DNA of 64,000 nucleotides from Anaeropeptidivorans aminofermentans (GTDB lineage: Bacteria > Bacillota > Clostridia > Lachnospirales > UBA5962), in contig NZ_OW711693.1 of assembly GCF_940670685.1 (NCBI RefSeq), positions 1,364,001-1,428,000 on the forward strand. Direction: 5' to 3'. Made by a program: the position numbers and the translations under genes. The notes under the pieces were generated by a model that saw only the letters and a list, made by a program, of their open reading frames with translations, was not told the origin of the DNA and made no database searches. This document shows positions 18,213 through 27,090 of the stretch, in pieces (positions within the stretch are counted from its first letter, which is position 1; each line of letters starts with the position of its first letter).

Positions 18213-18712
18213 ATTTGCGTTTTAGTTAGAAAAACTACCAGATGTTTAGTCAATTTAACGGGAAAGTGTCTTTGCTTCACAAAAATCAGCTTTCAGATGA
18301 CAGGATTTTTTCTGATACCAATTGATTCCTGCAGAAATCTCCCCAAAAAAGATTTTTGCGTAGACAAAAGCTTTCACGTATTTATCCTATAAAATAAATT
18401 CATAATCATTGTAAATTATACAGTATAATGATAAAATACTAGTTATCTAAGGCTAACTGATATTTATACTGTGGAAGCAGAAACGAAAATATCATTATTA
18501 TACTTGAATTTATATGAAGTAGTAGCATTGTCAATTTGATTTTTTCTTTTTATGGCCTTTAAAATCAAATCTCATAGGGTCAAAAAAGCAAATTAAGTAT
18601 ATTATAGTGCGGCAGGCTAAAAGAAAGATTTTTAAACCTTCGCCTGCATCATTTTGGCTTCGCTTAGCAAGATTAATTTCATCAGAGATGCAATAATCAA
18701 GGAGAATATACT
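18213..18712. other. Intergenic region upstream of the AraC regulator
   Basis: Non-coding. A loose inverted pair ATAATCATT / AATGATAA (18402-18434) faintly recalls a Fur-type site, which would suit an iron locus, but the match is weak. A family B repeat fills 18499-18602. Confidence 0.35.
18499..18602 (+). repeat. Family B MITE-like repeat
   Basis: It begins TATACTTGAATTTATATG, contains GTAGCATTGTCAATTTG and ends GCAAATTAAGTATA, in the same orientation as the copies near 1.65 and 30.7 kb. Confidence 0.65.
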
Positions 18713-19564
18713 ATGGAAGTAGAACTAAACAGTCTTATAAGCCATTTTTCCAATAGCTTATTTAAAGTTAAGGGCGTATATCACTATACTATAAATCCCG
18801 GAACATTTCACAGTCAGAAAACGGCTCCTTTTCCCGGATTCATCTTTCCTTTAGGAGGGCATGCCCGATTTAATTTTAACGGAAGCCTCTATCAGGTATT
18901 TCCCGGAAGAATAATCCATGGAGGCGCTGAAATGCTTCTTGAGAAAAAAGTCTCTAAATTCCAGAGATGGGAATATATATCCGTTTTGTACGATATAAAA
19001 GACACACTGGCAGATGGAATATGTCTGACTGAAAGCCACTTTGAAATCTCCGTTGGAAAAAATTCAAAGTTATCGGAGCTGCTGTATAAATTATGGAGAA
19101 CCTATCAAAAGCCCGGACCTTTTCCGGCATTTCAAACGGAAACTCTTTTCAGATGTGTCCTTGAAGAACTTTTTATTTCTTCAAGAGGATTTAACAGTGA
19201 GGATTCACAGGTTCTTTTTGAAGAAATTGTCTCTTATATCCATGAGCATTATATGGATTCTCTTTCCGTAAGAGCATTGGCGGAGCAAAGCGGGGCAAAT
19301 GAAAACCGCCTTTATTATATTTTCAATAAATACTCGGGGATGGGGCCGGGAGATTATTTAACAACTTATAGATTAAACCGTGCCAAGGAGCTTCTTGTTA
19401 CGGAAAATACCCCTGTAGGAATAATAGCAAAAAGTGTAGGATATCCTGATCCTCTGTACTTCAGCCGTATATTCAGTAAGAAATTTGGCCTTCCTCCCAG
19501 CGGTTTCAGAGAAAAGTTCAGGAATAATCCATATAATATTCAGGATTGTACCATTCCGACATAG
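18713..19564 (+). CDS. AraC-family transcriptional regulator
   Basis: A 283-residue regulator. The N-terminal half looks like a cupin-type ligand domain. The C-terminal two-helix-turn-helix DNA-binding domain (about residues 165-270) includes SVRALAEQSGANENRLYYIF and VGIIAKSVGYPDPLYFSRIF. It stands directly upstream of an iron-siderophore-type ABC operon in the same direction. AraC proteins in this position, such as Btr of Bacillus, sense a siderophore and activate its uptake; that role here is inference. AAGGAGAA precedes the ATG. Confidence 0.85.
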   Translation: MEVELNSLISHFSNSLFKVKGVYHYTINPGTFHSQKTAPFPGFIFPLGGHARFNFNGSLYQVFPGRIIHGGAEMLLEKKVSKFQRWEYISVLYDIKDTLADGICLTESHFEISVGKNSKLSELLYKLWRTYQKPGPFPAFQTETLFRCVLEELFISSRGFNSEDSQVLFEEIVSYIHEHYMDSLSVRALAEQSGANENRLYYIFNKYSGMGPGDYLTTYRLNRAKELLVTENTPVGIIAKSVGYPDPLYFSRIFSKKFGLPPSGFREKFRNNPYNIQDCTIPT

Positions 19565-19636
19565 CAAAAGTTTTGCTATACTAACTTTGGTCTTATGCAG
19601 TGACAATAAAACCGTAGCAAATTTTGCAAAAGAGAG

Positions 19637-19774
19637 TATGGTGAATTTTAAATTAAACAGCAGCAAAAACCCTATATGCACAGGCTAAAAAATATATCGT
19701 TTCCAAAGAAAATTTGTATTTTCAGGTCAACTATAATTAGGTTTTTGTTCTTTCCTTAAATGAAATTTACTATA
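19637..19774. repeat. Family A palindromic MITE-like repeat
   Basis: The left end is TATGGTGAATTTTA plus CAGCAGCAAAAACCC; the right end is GAAATTTACTATA preceded by GGTTTTTGTTC. It occupies most of the 366-nt gap between the AraC gene and the binding-protein gene; the rest of the gap shows no clear promoter. Confidence 0.6.
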
Positions 19775-19930
19775 AATTCGAAAAACTCTGAAATACAGGA
19801 TGCATTTCAGGACGTTCTGCGAATAAGGCAATATGCATTTCAGCCATTTTCTACATCTCCATGCAAATACGATTGTTCTGTTTTCTTACTGCGAAGTTAG
19901 CTATATATAACAAAATTTGGAGGAATGTAC

Positions 19931-20953
19931 ATGAAAAAAATATTGGGGCTTTTTGTCCTTATGTCAATTATTACAGGTATACTATTTGGCTGTTCGGGAA
20001 ACAGCAGCACTAATCAGCCTTCTGCTGCACCGTCTCCGGCGGCTTCAATCCCTCCGGAAGAAAAAGAAGAGCCTTCGGAAGAAAAAAGCGCGGACGCAAG
20101 TCCTTCAGAAAATCAAGAATCTCAATGGCCCAGAACATTTACCGATTCAGCAGGGAATGAAATAACCCTTGAAAAAAAACCTGAAAAAATAGCGGTTCTT
20201 CACGCTACGTATCTTGAATATTTCTTTGCCCTTGATACGCCGCCTTACGCTTCGTCTGGCTCAAGAGCAGGAGATGCCATGGCAACCCTTGCTTCATGGG
20301 AAACGCTTAAACCTTATGCAGGAACTGCGAAACTTATCGATATAGGAAGCTCTCTTAATCTTGAAGCACTCCTTGAGGTAGGTCCAGACGTCATTGTAGC
20401 TGTTAAAGGCCAAAGGGGATTAGATGAAGTATACGACCGTTTAATTCAGATATGCCCTGTTGTTCAGGTGGATTTCAGTACCGCTTGGCAGGAGCAGACC
20501 CGTGCCTGTGCCCAGATAGTCGGTCAGGAGGAATATGCCGAAAGTCTTATAAAAGATGTAGAAGCCGGTATTGCTTCAGCCAGAGATGAGCTTGAAAATT
20601 ATGCTGATAAAACAATTGCTATTTTGCAGAGCACTGACGGAAAATCTGTTATTTCAAGAGGAACAAAGGCATATTATGATTCTTTTGCCCTTTCTAAGCC
20701 GGAAGGATACCCTGAGGATTATGCAGCCCTCTCTCTTGAAGCAATAGCGGATATGAACCCGGATTACATAGTTTTTCAGGGACTGGAATTTGCTCAGGTT
20801 TTTGTCGACAGCCAGGCGAATTCCACCGTATGGCAGTCAATGGACGCAGTTATAAATGATAATGTTTACTTTTTTGATGATTCTCTAAATACCTCCGGAC
20901 CTCTTGCCATGAAGCTGGTTGCGGAAAAGCTTCTGGATATTTATAAAAATTAA
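19931..20953 (+). CDS. Iron-siderophore-type ABC transporter substrate-binding lipoprotein
   Basis: Extracellular receptor of about 340 residues in the FecB/FhuD/BtuF fold family. Signal sequence ILGLFVLMSIITGIL with lipobox FGCS, a Pro/Ser/Glu-rich linker to about residue 65, then WPRTFTDSAGNEITL, the family's usual opening strand. Later pieces EALLEVGPDVIVA and EAIADMNPDYIVF are typical. The ATG at 19931 is preferred to the one at 19925, which sits only 1 nt from GGAGG. Ligands of the family are ferric siderophores, heme or corrinoids; the ligand here is unknown. A terminator follows at 21268. Confidence 0.88.
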   Translation: MKKILGLFVLMSIITGILFGCSGNSSTNQPSAAPSPAASIPPEEKEEPSEEKSADASPSENQESQWPRTFTDSAGNEITLEKKPEKIAVLHATYLEYFFALDTPPYASSGSRAGDAMATLASWETLKPYAGTAKLIDIGSSLNLEALLEVGPDVIVAVKGQRGLDEVYDRLIQICPVVQVDFSTAWQEQTRACAQIVGQEEYAESLIKDVEAGIASARDELENYADKTIAILQSTDGKSVISRGTKAYYDSFALSKPEGYPEDYAALSLEAIADMNPDYIVFQGLEFAQVFVDSQANSTVWQSMDAVINDNVYFFDDSLNTSGPLAMKLVAEKLLDIYKN

Positions 20954-20978
20954 GAGCCTGATGGAATCATCATCTGTA

Positions 20979-21079
20979 GCTGAATTCAAATGAAATCGTA
21001 TCCTTATATAGTTTATTTTATCTTATTTTATGCCTCTAAAGACAAATACTTACAGCGGTATAAAAGTAAATTGACTATA
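20979..21079 (+). repeat. Family B MITE-like repeat
   Basis: GAATTCAAATGAAAT at the left and AAAAGTAAATTGACTATA at the right are the family ends. It sits between the binding-protein and permease genes. The rest of the 419-nt gap holds a terminator at 21268-21303. Confidence 0.6.
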
Positions 21080-21267
21080 TGTACTGAATGAAGCAGAGAT
21101 TCTGCTGTTATTAAAGTATTATTAGGCAGCGACAGTCAAATCAATGGAAATAAATTTAAATACCATAATTTTTGCAAAGCAAAAGTTTTCAAAAAACTCT
21201 TGCATTTTCATGACAAAAGGGAATGAAGCTTTGGACTTTTAAAATATGCTGTAGACAGTATAACATG

Positions 21268-21303
21268 GAAAAAGTAAAAGTTTATTACGCTTTTACTTTT
21301 TCT
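21268..21303 (+). terminator. Intrinsic terminator after the binding-protein gene
   Basis: GAAAAAGTAAAAG pairs with CTTTTACTTTTTC around a 10-nt loop. It would separate, or give partial read-through between, the receptor gene and the permease genes 70 nt downstream. This could keep the receptor more abundant than the membrane parts. Confidence 0.6.
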
Positions 21304-21372
21304 CGCCTTTACGGGGAAAATTTTAAAATTTTTCCTGTAATGTAAATTTTTGACCTGAATGCGGTGAGATAA

Positions 21373-22431
21373 ATGATAGAGATAAATAAAAACAGAACAG
21401 TCCTTCCCGAGGCCTTAGAGAAGGAAAATAAAATAGGGCAAAGATTGGCTTTCGGGCTTATTCTTACCTTGGGAACAGCAATACTTCTTTTCATTATGGC
21501 CTTTTCCGTAACGAAGGGTGCTGCGGAAATCCCACTTGATACGGTTTTGAAAGCGCTTATGAGCGTTGACGAGAATAATACTCAGCATTTAATTGTAAGA
21601 GACCTTAGGCTTCCCAGAATAATCGCAAGCGCACTCATAGGCGCCTCGCTTGCGGTTGCCGGGGCTCTTATGCAGGGAACTACCCGCAATCCCCTTTCGG
21701 ATTCCGGTCTTATGGGGCTTAATGCCGGCGCGGGATTTGCCCTTGCCATATGCTTTGCATTCTTTCCCGGAGTCTCTTATATGAAAATTATAATGTTTTC
21801 CTTCGCAGGGGCGTTTTTTGGCGCCGCTTTGGTAAATTCTATAGCTTCTATGAGAAAAGGCGGGCCTTCGCCAATGCGCCTTGTACTGGCAGGAGCTGCC
21901 GTAAGCGCTCTTCTTTCCTCTTTGAGCCAAGGCTTTGCCCTTTATTTCGACGTAGCCCAGGATATTATGTTTTGGACTGTCGGCGGGGTTGCGGGAGCCA
22001 ATTGGGAGCAGATAAAAATAATGTCCCCCTTTATAGCGGCGGCGCTTTTAGGCGCTGTAATCATTTCTCCTTCCGTGTCTCTTTTAAGCCTCGGTGAAGA
22101 AGTGGCAAAAGGCCTTGGACTTAATACAAAGCTTGTAACTATTCTTTCTTCTCTTATAGTGCTTATGCTTGCGGGCATATCCGTATCCGTAGTAGGCGCC
22201 GTAGGCTTTGTAGGGCTTGTAATTCCTCATCTTTCAAGATTTCTTGTGGGCGTGGACTATAGAAAAATAATACCTGCCTCTGGGGTTCTGGGGGCCCTGC
22301 TTGTAGTTATGGCGGACCTTCTGGCGAGAACACTGAATCCTCCCTTTGAAACCCCTATAGGAGCTTTGATTTCCCTTGTGGGAGTTCCTTTTTTCCTATA
22401 TCTTGCCCGCAGACAAAGGAGGACGCTGTAG
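21373..22431 (+). CDS. FecCD-family ABC transporter permease (first)
   Basis: A 352-residue membrane permease of the BtuC/FecCD fold with about ten helices. Hallmarks are LRLPRIIASALIGASLAVAG, the NPLSDSGLMGLNAGAGF motif, and the C-terminal VGFVGLVIPHLSRFLVG that contacts the ATPase. It abuts the second permease with no gap (stop at 22431, next ATG at 22432), so both are translated from one message. It would form a heterodimer with the next gene product for uptake of a metal complex. Confidence 0.92.
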   Translation: MIEINKNRTVLPEALEKENKIGQRLAFGLILTLGTAILLFIMAFSVTKGAAEIPLDTVLKALMSVDENNTQHLIVRDLRLPRIIASALIGASLAVAGALMQGTTRNPLSDSGLMGLNAGAGFALAICFAFFPGVSYMKIIMFSFAGAFFGAALVNSIASMRKGGPSPMRLVLAGAAVSALLSSLSQGFALYFDVAQDIMFWTVGGVAGANWEQIKIMSPFIAAALLGAVIISPSVSLLSLGEEVAKGLGLNTKLVTILSSLIVLMLAGISVSVVGAVGFVGLVIPHLSRFLVGVDYRKIIPASGVLGALLVVMADLLARTLNPPFETPIGALISLVGVPFFLYLARRQRRTL

Positions 22432-23463
22432 ATGACGGATGAAATACAAATAGCCAAACGAAGAAAATATATACGAAACATTACGGTAATTTCAGTTCTT
22501 TCCCTGATGCTTGTGATTTCTTTTATTGTAAGCATGAATACAGGCTATTCAAAGCTTGCACCGGCGGATACCTTAAGAACCCTTTTCGGAGGGGGAAGCG
22601 CAAAGGAGAATCTTATTTTATTCCAATTTCGGCTTCCCCGTATCATAATATCCGTACTTATAGGGGCAGGCCTTGCTCTTTCAGGCTGTATTATTCAGGC
22701 AATATCAAAAAATCCCTTGACAGACCCGGGGCTTTTGGGGATTAATGCCGGGGCAGGCATTATGGTAATCCTTTATGTTCTTGTTTGGGGAGCGAATTCA
22801 TTCTTGTCTGTATTTACGCTGCCTGTGCTCGCCCTTGCAGGCGCTTTGGCAACGTCAATTGTGATTTATTCCCTGGCCTATAAAAAAGATAAAGGCATCT
22901 CTTCTATGGGGCTGATACTTACAGGAATTGCCGTTCAGGCAGGGCTTTCCGCCCTTACTACAGTACTTGTGGTAAAGCTTGACGATACGCAATATGATTT
23001 TGTTGCTCAATGGCAGGCCGGAAGCATCTGGGGAGCGAGTTGGAAATTTGTAGCGGCGCTTCTTCCCTGGCTTATATTTTTTATTCCCTATGTTTTTTCA
23101 AAAGCACAGATTTTGGATATTCTTAATCTGGGGGACGAAATAGCCGGAAGCCTTGGAGCATCTGTGGAAAAGGAGAAAAAGCTCCTTTTGGGAGCTGCTG
23201 TAGCTCTTGCGGTCTCTTGTGTAGCAGTAAGCGGAAGCATAAGCTTTGTGGGCCTTATTGCACCCCATCTTGCTAGAATGCTTGTGGGTCCCCGTCATAA
23301 GATTCTTCTTCCTGCCTGCGCTTTTACGGGGGCGTTTCTTGTATCGGCGGCAGATACTGTAGCAAGGGTAATCGTGCAGCCTTCGGAAATTCCCACCGGC
23401 ATAATGGTTGCTGTCATAGGCGCGCCCTATTTTCTGTATTTGCTGGCAAAGGGAAAACATTGA
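22432..23463 (+). CDS. FecCD-family ABC transporter permease (second)
   Basis: A 343-residue paralogue of the preceding permease, with the same hallmarks: FRLPRIIISVLIGAGLALSG, NPLTDPGLLGINAGAG and ISFVGLIAPHLARMLVG. Two non-identical FecCD permeases are usual for ferric-siderophore importers, whereas vitamin B12 and many heme importers use a homodimer; this mildly favours a siderophore-type ligand. The ATPase gene follows after 131 nt. Confidence 0.92.
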   Translation: MTDEIQIAKRRKYIRNITVISVLSLMLVISFIVSMNTGYSKLAPADTLRTLFGGGSAKENLILFQFRLPRIIISVLIGAGLALSGCIIQAISKNPLTDPGLLGINAGAGIMVILYVLVWGANSFLSVFTLPVLALAGALATSIVIYSLAYKKDKGISSMGLILTGIAVQAGLSALTTVLVVKLDDTQYDFVAQWQAGSIWGASWKFVAALLPWLIFFIPYVFSKAQILDILNLGDEIAGSLGASVEKEKKLLLGAAVALAVSCVAVSGSISFVGLIAPHLARMLVGPRHKILLPACAFTGAFLVSAADTVARVIVQPSEIPTGIMVAVIGAPYFLYLLAKGKH

Positions 23464-23594
23464 TAAATATAGTAAAGAAAGATTAAAAACCACCAGGTTT
23501 ATTTACTATAAAGCTTGAGAAAAAGATACTTCCCTTTAAGCGGACAGCTCGTTTTAAAGTGAACTACGCATGATTAAAAGAAAGGGGTGATTTT

Positions 23595-24383
23595 ATGAAC
23601 AGCATATCAGCGGAAAAACTAACGGTGGCTTATGATGATAAGATTATTATCGAGAATCTATTTATGGAAATACCCAAGGGAAAAATAACGACCATAATCG
23701 GTCCCAACGGCTGTGGAAAATCTACGGTTTTAAAAACAGTAGGCCGTATCCTTAAGCCTAAGGGCGGTCTTATATATTTAAATGGGGAGGACATAAAAAA
23801 TTTCAGCTCTAAGGAAATAGCCCGAAAAATGGCCATACTGCCCCAGTCTTCCCAGGCACCTTCGGGCCTTACAGTGGGAGAGCTTGTCTCCTACGGCAGA
23901 TTCCCCCATCAAAAAAGAGGGGGAAAGATAAGCCCGAAGGATAAGGAAATAATATCATGGGCTTTAGAAGCAACAATTCTTTCGGAACTGGAAATGACCC
24001 CTATCGACAGCCTTTCCGGTGGGCAGAGGCAAAGAGTATGGATAGCTATGGCCCTTGCCCAGCAGACGGAGCTTATCCTTCTCGACGAGCCTACCACATA
24101 TTTGGATATGGCCTATCAGCTTGAGGTTCTGGAGCTTCTTGAAAGCCTCAATAAAGAGCAGGGATGCACTATTGTTATGGTTTTGCATGACCTTAATCTT
24201 GCCGCAAGGTTTGCGGATTATATGATAGCCGTAAGAAACGGCGCCATTATCCGGCAGGGAAGCCCAGAAGAAGTCATGACGGCGGAGGTTTTAAGAAAAA
24301 CCTTTACGATTGATGCGGAGATAGGAAGAGACGTAAAAACCGGAAAGGCCGCTTGCATATCCTATAGCCTGATTAAAGACTAA
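23595..24383 (+). CDS. FepC/FecE-type ABC transporter ATPase
   Basis: A 262-residue ATPase of the iron-complex importer class. Walker A GPNGCGKST, Q-loop LPQSSQAPSG, signature LSGGQRQRVW, Walker B LILLDEPTTYLD and the switch His in VMVLHDLNLAARF are intact. The DEPTTYLDM form is characteristic of the FepC/FecE/FhuC group. AAAGGGGTGA precedes the ATG. It completes the importer begun at 19931. Confidence 0.93.
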   Translation: MNSISAEKLTVAYDDKIIIENLFMEIPKGKITTIIGPNGCGKSTVLKTVGRILKPKGGLIYLNGEDIKNFSSKEIARKMAILPQSSQAPSGLTVGELVSYGRFPHQKRGGKISPKDKEIISWALEATILSELEMTPIDSLSGGQRQRVWIAMALAQQTELILLDEPTTYLDMAYQLEVLELLESLNKEQGCTIVMVLHDLNLAARFADYMIAVRNGAIIRQGSPEEVMTAEVLRKTFTIDAEIGRDVKTGKAACISYSLIKD

Positions 24384-25042
24384 AGCTCCAGAGCCCGTTT
24401 GTAAACTCCAAATCTTAGTTTATTTCGTCTGAAAAAGTAATTTCTTCATTTAAAAAAGAAAAAGCTTAAAGAGAATTGCTACGTTTTTCTCAGAAATTTT
24501 ACTTTGCAAAACCGTAGAGCTAATATCAAAGGCATTATGATTACGGCAGGACTTATTGACTGTTCTACTCGAATTCTCCTTTTCCAGGCGAAATTTTCAC
24601 TGTTTTTAGATTTGCAACCACACTTTGATATATTTAACCCACGCTGATTTTTAAAATTGCCAATAACATATATAAATATAGACACACGACAAGTCAGTAT
24701 ACTTTACAGTTATAATAATATGTACATAAAACATCGCGGCAATTATAGTAAATTTCCCATAAAGAAGTAATAAAGCCCATTTCCGGCAGACTCAAAAATA
24801 TGGATTTTCTTCGAAAACAGGATAGTTTTGAGTTAAAGTGAATATACGGTTTTGTTCCTGTTTAGCTTTAAATTTACAATATCAGAGATAGTTTGGATTT
24901 TTTAATCCATAACGGATTTTCAGGATAATTCCTTTTCTTTAAAGAGATTTAAAAATTAATTGGTGTTTATTGATATGCATATTATAATTTTTATACTGAA
25001 TTTTCTTTAAAAATAGTCATCATCAGGAAAGCAGGTTTTATT
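24384..25042. other. Gap between the importer and the nitrogenase-like genes
   Basis: A 659-nt non-coding stretch with a family A repeat at 24744-24882. I see no convincing intrinsic terminator, so read-through from the importer into the nitrogenase-like genes is possible. A separate AT-rich promoter close to 25000 cannot be excluded. Confidence 0.5.
24744..24882. repeat. Family A palindromic MITE-like repeat
   Basis: Left arm TATAGTAAATTTCC and AAAGAAGTAATAAAGCCC; right arm GAATATACGGTTTTG and TTAAATTTACAATAT. It is about 139 bp, close in length and sequence to the copy at 14975-15114. Confidence 0.65.
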
Positions 25043-25798
25043 ATGAAAAAAATTGCCATTTACGGTAAAGGCGGTATAGGAAAGTCCACCACTGTTTCCA
25101 ACGTGGCGGCAGCTATGGCCTCCCTCGGCCTTACGGTTTTGCAGATAGGCTGTGACCCAAAGGCTGATTCCACAAGGAACCTTACAGGGGGCAAAAATAT
25201 CCGTACCGTTCTTGACACTTTAAGAGATAAAGGGGACGCAGAGCTTGAAGAGCTTGTGGTAAAAAGCCCTTCAGGGGTTTTATGTGTTGAATCCGGCGGC
25301 CCCGTTCCCGGGGTAGGCTGTGCCGGAAGAGGTATTATAACGGCCTTTGAAAAGCTTGAGGAGCTGGAGGCTTATGAAGTTTATAAGCCTGACGTAGTGC
25401 TTTACGACGTATTGGGGGACGTTGTATGCGGAGGATTCGCAATGCCCATAAGAGGGGGCTATGCAGATGAGGTCTGCATTGTTACTTCAGGAGAGATGAT
25501 GTCTCTTTATGCCGCCGCCAATATTGCTCATGCGGTTAAAAGCTTTGGGAAAAGAGGCTATGCTTCCTTAAGAGGGCTGATATTGAACGCAAAAAATATT
25601 GAAAATGAAGATGAGCTTGTAAATAAAGCCGCCGATGAAATAGGGACGGAGATAATCTACCGTATACCCAGAGATCCTGCGGTGCAGCAGGCTGAGGATG
25701 AAGGCAAAACCGTGGTGGAAGCATTTCCTTCCACCTCTATGGCAGCTCATTATATTAATCTTGCAAAAATATTATTAGAGGGAGGCGAAGCATCATAG
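25043..25798 (+). CDS. Nitrogenase-like iron protein (NifH/BchL/CfbC superfamily)
   Basis: A 251-residue ATP-dependent reductase. The P-loop GKGGIGKS (residues 8-15) and switch regions are intact. Cys93 (VGCAGRG) and Cys129 ([11 protein letters not shown]) match the two ligands each subunit gives to the bridging 4Fe-4S cluster, so a homodimer that reduces a partner by ATP hydrolysis is expected. It is shorter than a typical NifH (about 275-295). It is followed directly by NifD-like and NifK-like genes. The family also reduces tetrapyrroles (BchL, CfbC) and sulfur compounds (MarH). Its stop overlaps the inferred start of the next gene. Confidence 0.92.
   Translation: MKKIAIYGKGGIGKSTTVSNVAAAMASLGLTVLQIGCDPKADSTRNLTGGKNIRTVLDTLRDKGDAELEELVVKSPSGVLCVESGGPVPGVGCAGRGIITAFEKLEELEAYEVYKPDVVLYDVLGDVVCGGFAMPIRGGYADEVCIVTSGEMMSLYAAANIAHAVKSFGKRGYASLRGLILNAKNIENEDELVNKAADEIGTEIIYRIPRDPAVQQAEDEGKTVVEAFPSTSMAAHYINLAKILLEGGEAS
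25780..25794 (+). promoter_or_regulatory. Ribosome site and non-canonical start of the NifD-like gene
   Basis: GGGAGG at 25780-25785 is well spaced for a start at 25792, but the codon there is ATC. Conserved NifD-like sequence is in frame from this point. A single G at 25794 in place of C would create ATG and, at the same time, an ATGA overlap stopping the NifH-like frame. Confidence 0.5.
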
Positions 25799-27090
25799 AA
25801 AATTTAAACCATCTTAAACGCCTTTCGGCAATAAAAACAAACGCAGGCGTAAAATTTCTTACTCCTGCCGCTTTTCCGGGGAATCATTGTCCCCTGCATA
25901 CGGCTCTTGCTCTAAGTGCCAATATAAAGGGCATGTCTACTTTAGTAGTAGGCACGGCCGAATGCGGCACCTACAGCCGCAATATCATAGCAAAAACCCA
26001 TGTAAAAGAGGATACGTTCCACTGGATGTATATCCTTGACGCCAATGAAGTCGTTTTCGGCTGCCGAAAAGGCCTTATCGATGCCATAAAGGAAATGGAC
26101 AGGGCAGGTGCAGGCGCACTAATGATTATTCTTACATGTGTTCCCGAAGTAATAGGAGAAGATATAGAAGGGATTATTCATGAAATACAGCCCCGAATAA
26201 ATGCAAAGCTAAGCTTTGTTCAAATGGGTCATTTTAAATGCAACAGCCACCCTTCAGGCTACTGGAAAACCCTTTTAGCTTTCGGCGGGCTTATGGAAGC
26301 TTCAAAAACAAACCCTCATATAATCAATATTCTCGGCAGAAGCCCCCATGAGGACCATATACCTGTTCCCGAGCTTCTTCCGCTGCTTGAGGAAAAGGGC
26401 TTTACATTAAGAATGCTTGCCCCTAAATCGGATTTGCAGGATTTTGTAAAGGCCCCCGGGGGACGGCTTAATATTGTTCTTTCGCCTTTTATGAATCCTC
26501 TGGCGGAATTTATGAAGGACAAATTCAATATACCCTTTATAAGCTTTCACGAATATTACGCAATTTCTGAAATTGATAAAATATATGAGGATATTTCAAA
26601 AGAGCTTGATATAGATTTGAAAAAAGCATTGAACGAAAACCGGGAAGAAGCCCTTTTTCTTGAAAATAAAGCAAAGGAAATATTTAACGGTCTGAAATAT
26701 ATAGCAACCCACCGCAATTCTCTTATGCCGATACCCCTGGCCATTTACATAAGCTCCCTGGGCATGGAGCCCATACTCTTGCATATAGAGGAATTTTATC
26801 CTGATGATAAAAAATGGGCAAAAGCACTTAAGGAAAAAGGCTATAATCCCCTTATATGCCATATGGTTAACGAGGTTTCCGATGCTCCTCTGCTTGAAAG
26901 CCTTGATGTAGATTTTTCCTTTGGGGAAATCCCCTACGGAACGGGAAAAATCCCCGCTCTTAAGTATATGTATGAGTTTTACGGACAAATGGGCTATGAA
27001 AGAACCTCAAAGCTTATTTCCAGAATACTTAAAGTGGCAGAAGAAAGTAAAACAGATTCTGAAAGAGGTGAACGCATTGGGGCTTCATAG
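25792..27090 (+). CDS. Nitrogenase-like component 1, NifD-like alpha subunit
   Basis: About 432 residues when read from 25792. The first ATG (25933) would remove conserved sequence including Cys33 (NHCPLH). Cys33, Cys58 ([10 protein letters not shown]) and Cys116 ([13 protein letters not shown]) align with the three P-cluster cysteines of NifD (62, 88, 154). The block matching NifD Cys275 reads [11 protein letters not shown], without cysteine, and no histidine matches His442 near [11 protein letters not shown]. It therefore should not hold FeMo-cofactor, and nitrogen fixation is unlikely. It probably forms a heterotetramer with the next gene product, reduced by the NifH-like protein. The substrate is unknown; the importer context suggests a metal complex or tetrapyrrole. 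Confidence 0.85.
   Translation: MIENLNHLKRLSAIKTNAGVKFLTPAAFPGNHCPLHTALALSANIKGMSTLVVGTAECGTYSRNIIAKTHVKEDTFHWMYILDANEVVFGCRKGLIDAIKEMDRAGAGALMIILTCVPEVIGEDIEGIIHEIQPRINAKLSFVQMGHFKCNSHPSGYWKTLLAFGGLMEASKTNPHIINILGRSPHEDHIPVPELLPLLEEKGFTLRMLAPKSDLQDFVKAPGGRLNIVLSPFMNPLAEFMKDKFNIPFISFHEYYAISEIDKIYEDISKELDIDLKKALNENREEALFLENKAKEIFNGLKYIATHRNSLMPIPLAIYISSLGMEPILLHIEEFYPDDKKWAKALKEKGYNPLICHMVNEVSDAPLLESLDVDFSFGEIPYGTGKIPALKYMYEFYGQMGYERTSKLISRILKVAEESKTDSERGERIGAS

Noticed and set aside
18402-18434. Fur box before the AraC gene
   Set aside because: Only short ATAATCATT / AATGATAA pieces with wrong spacing; too weak in AT-rich DNA.
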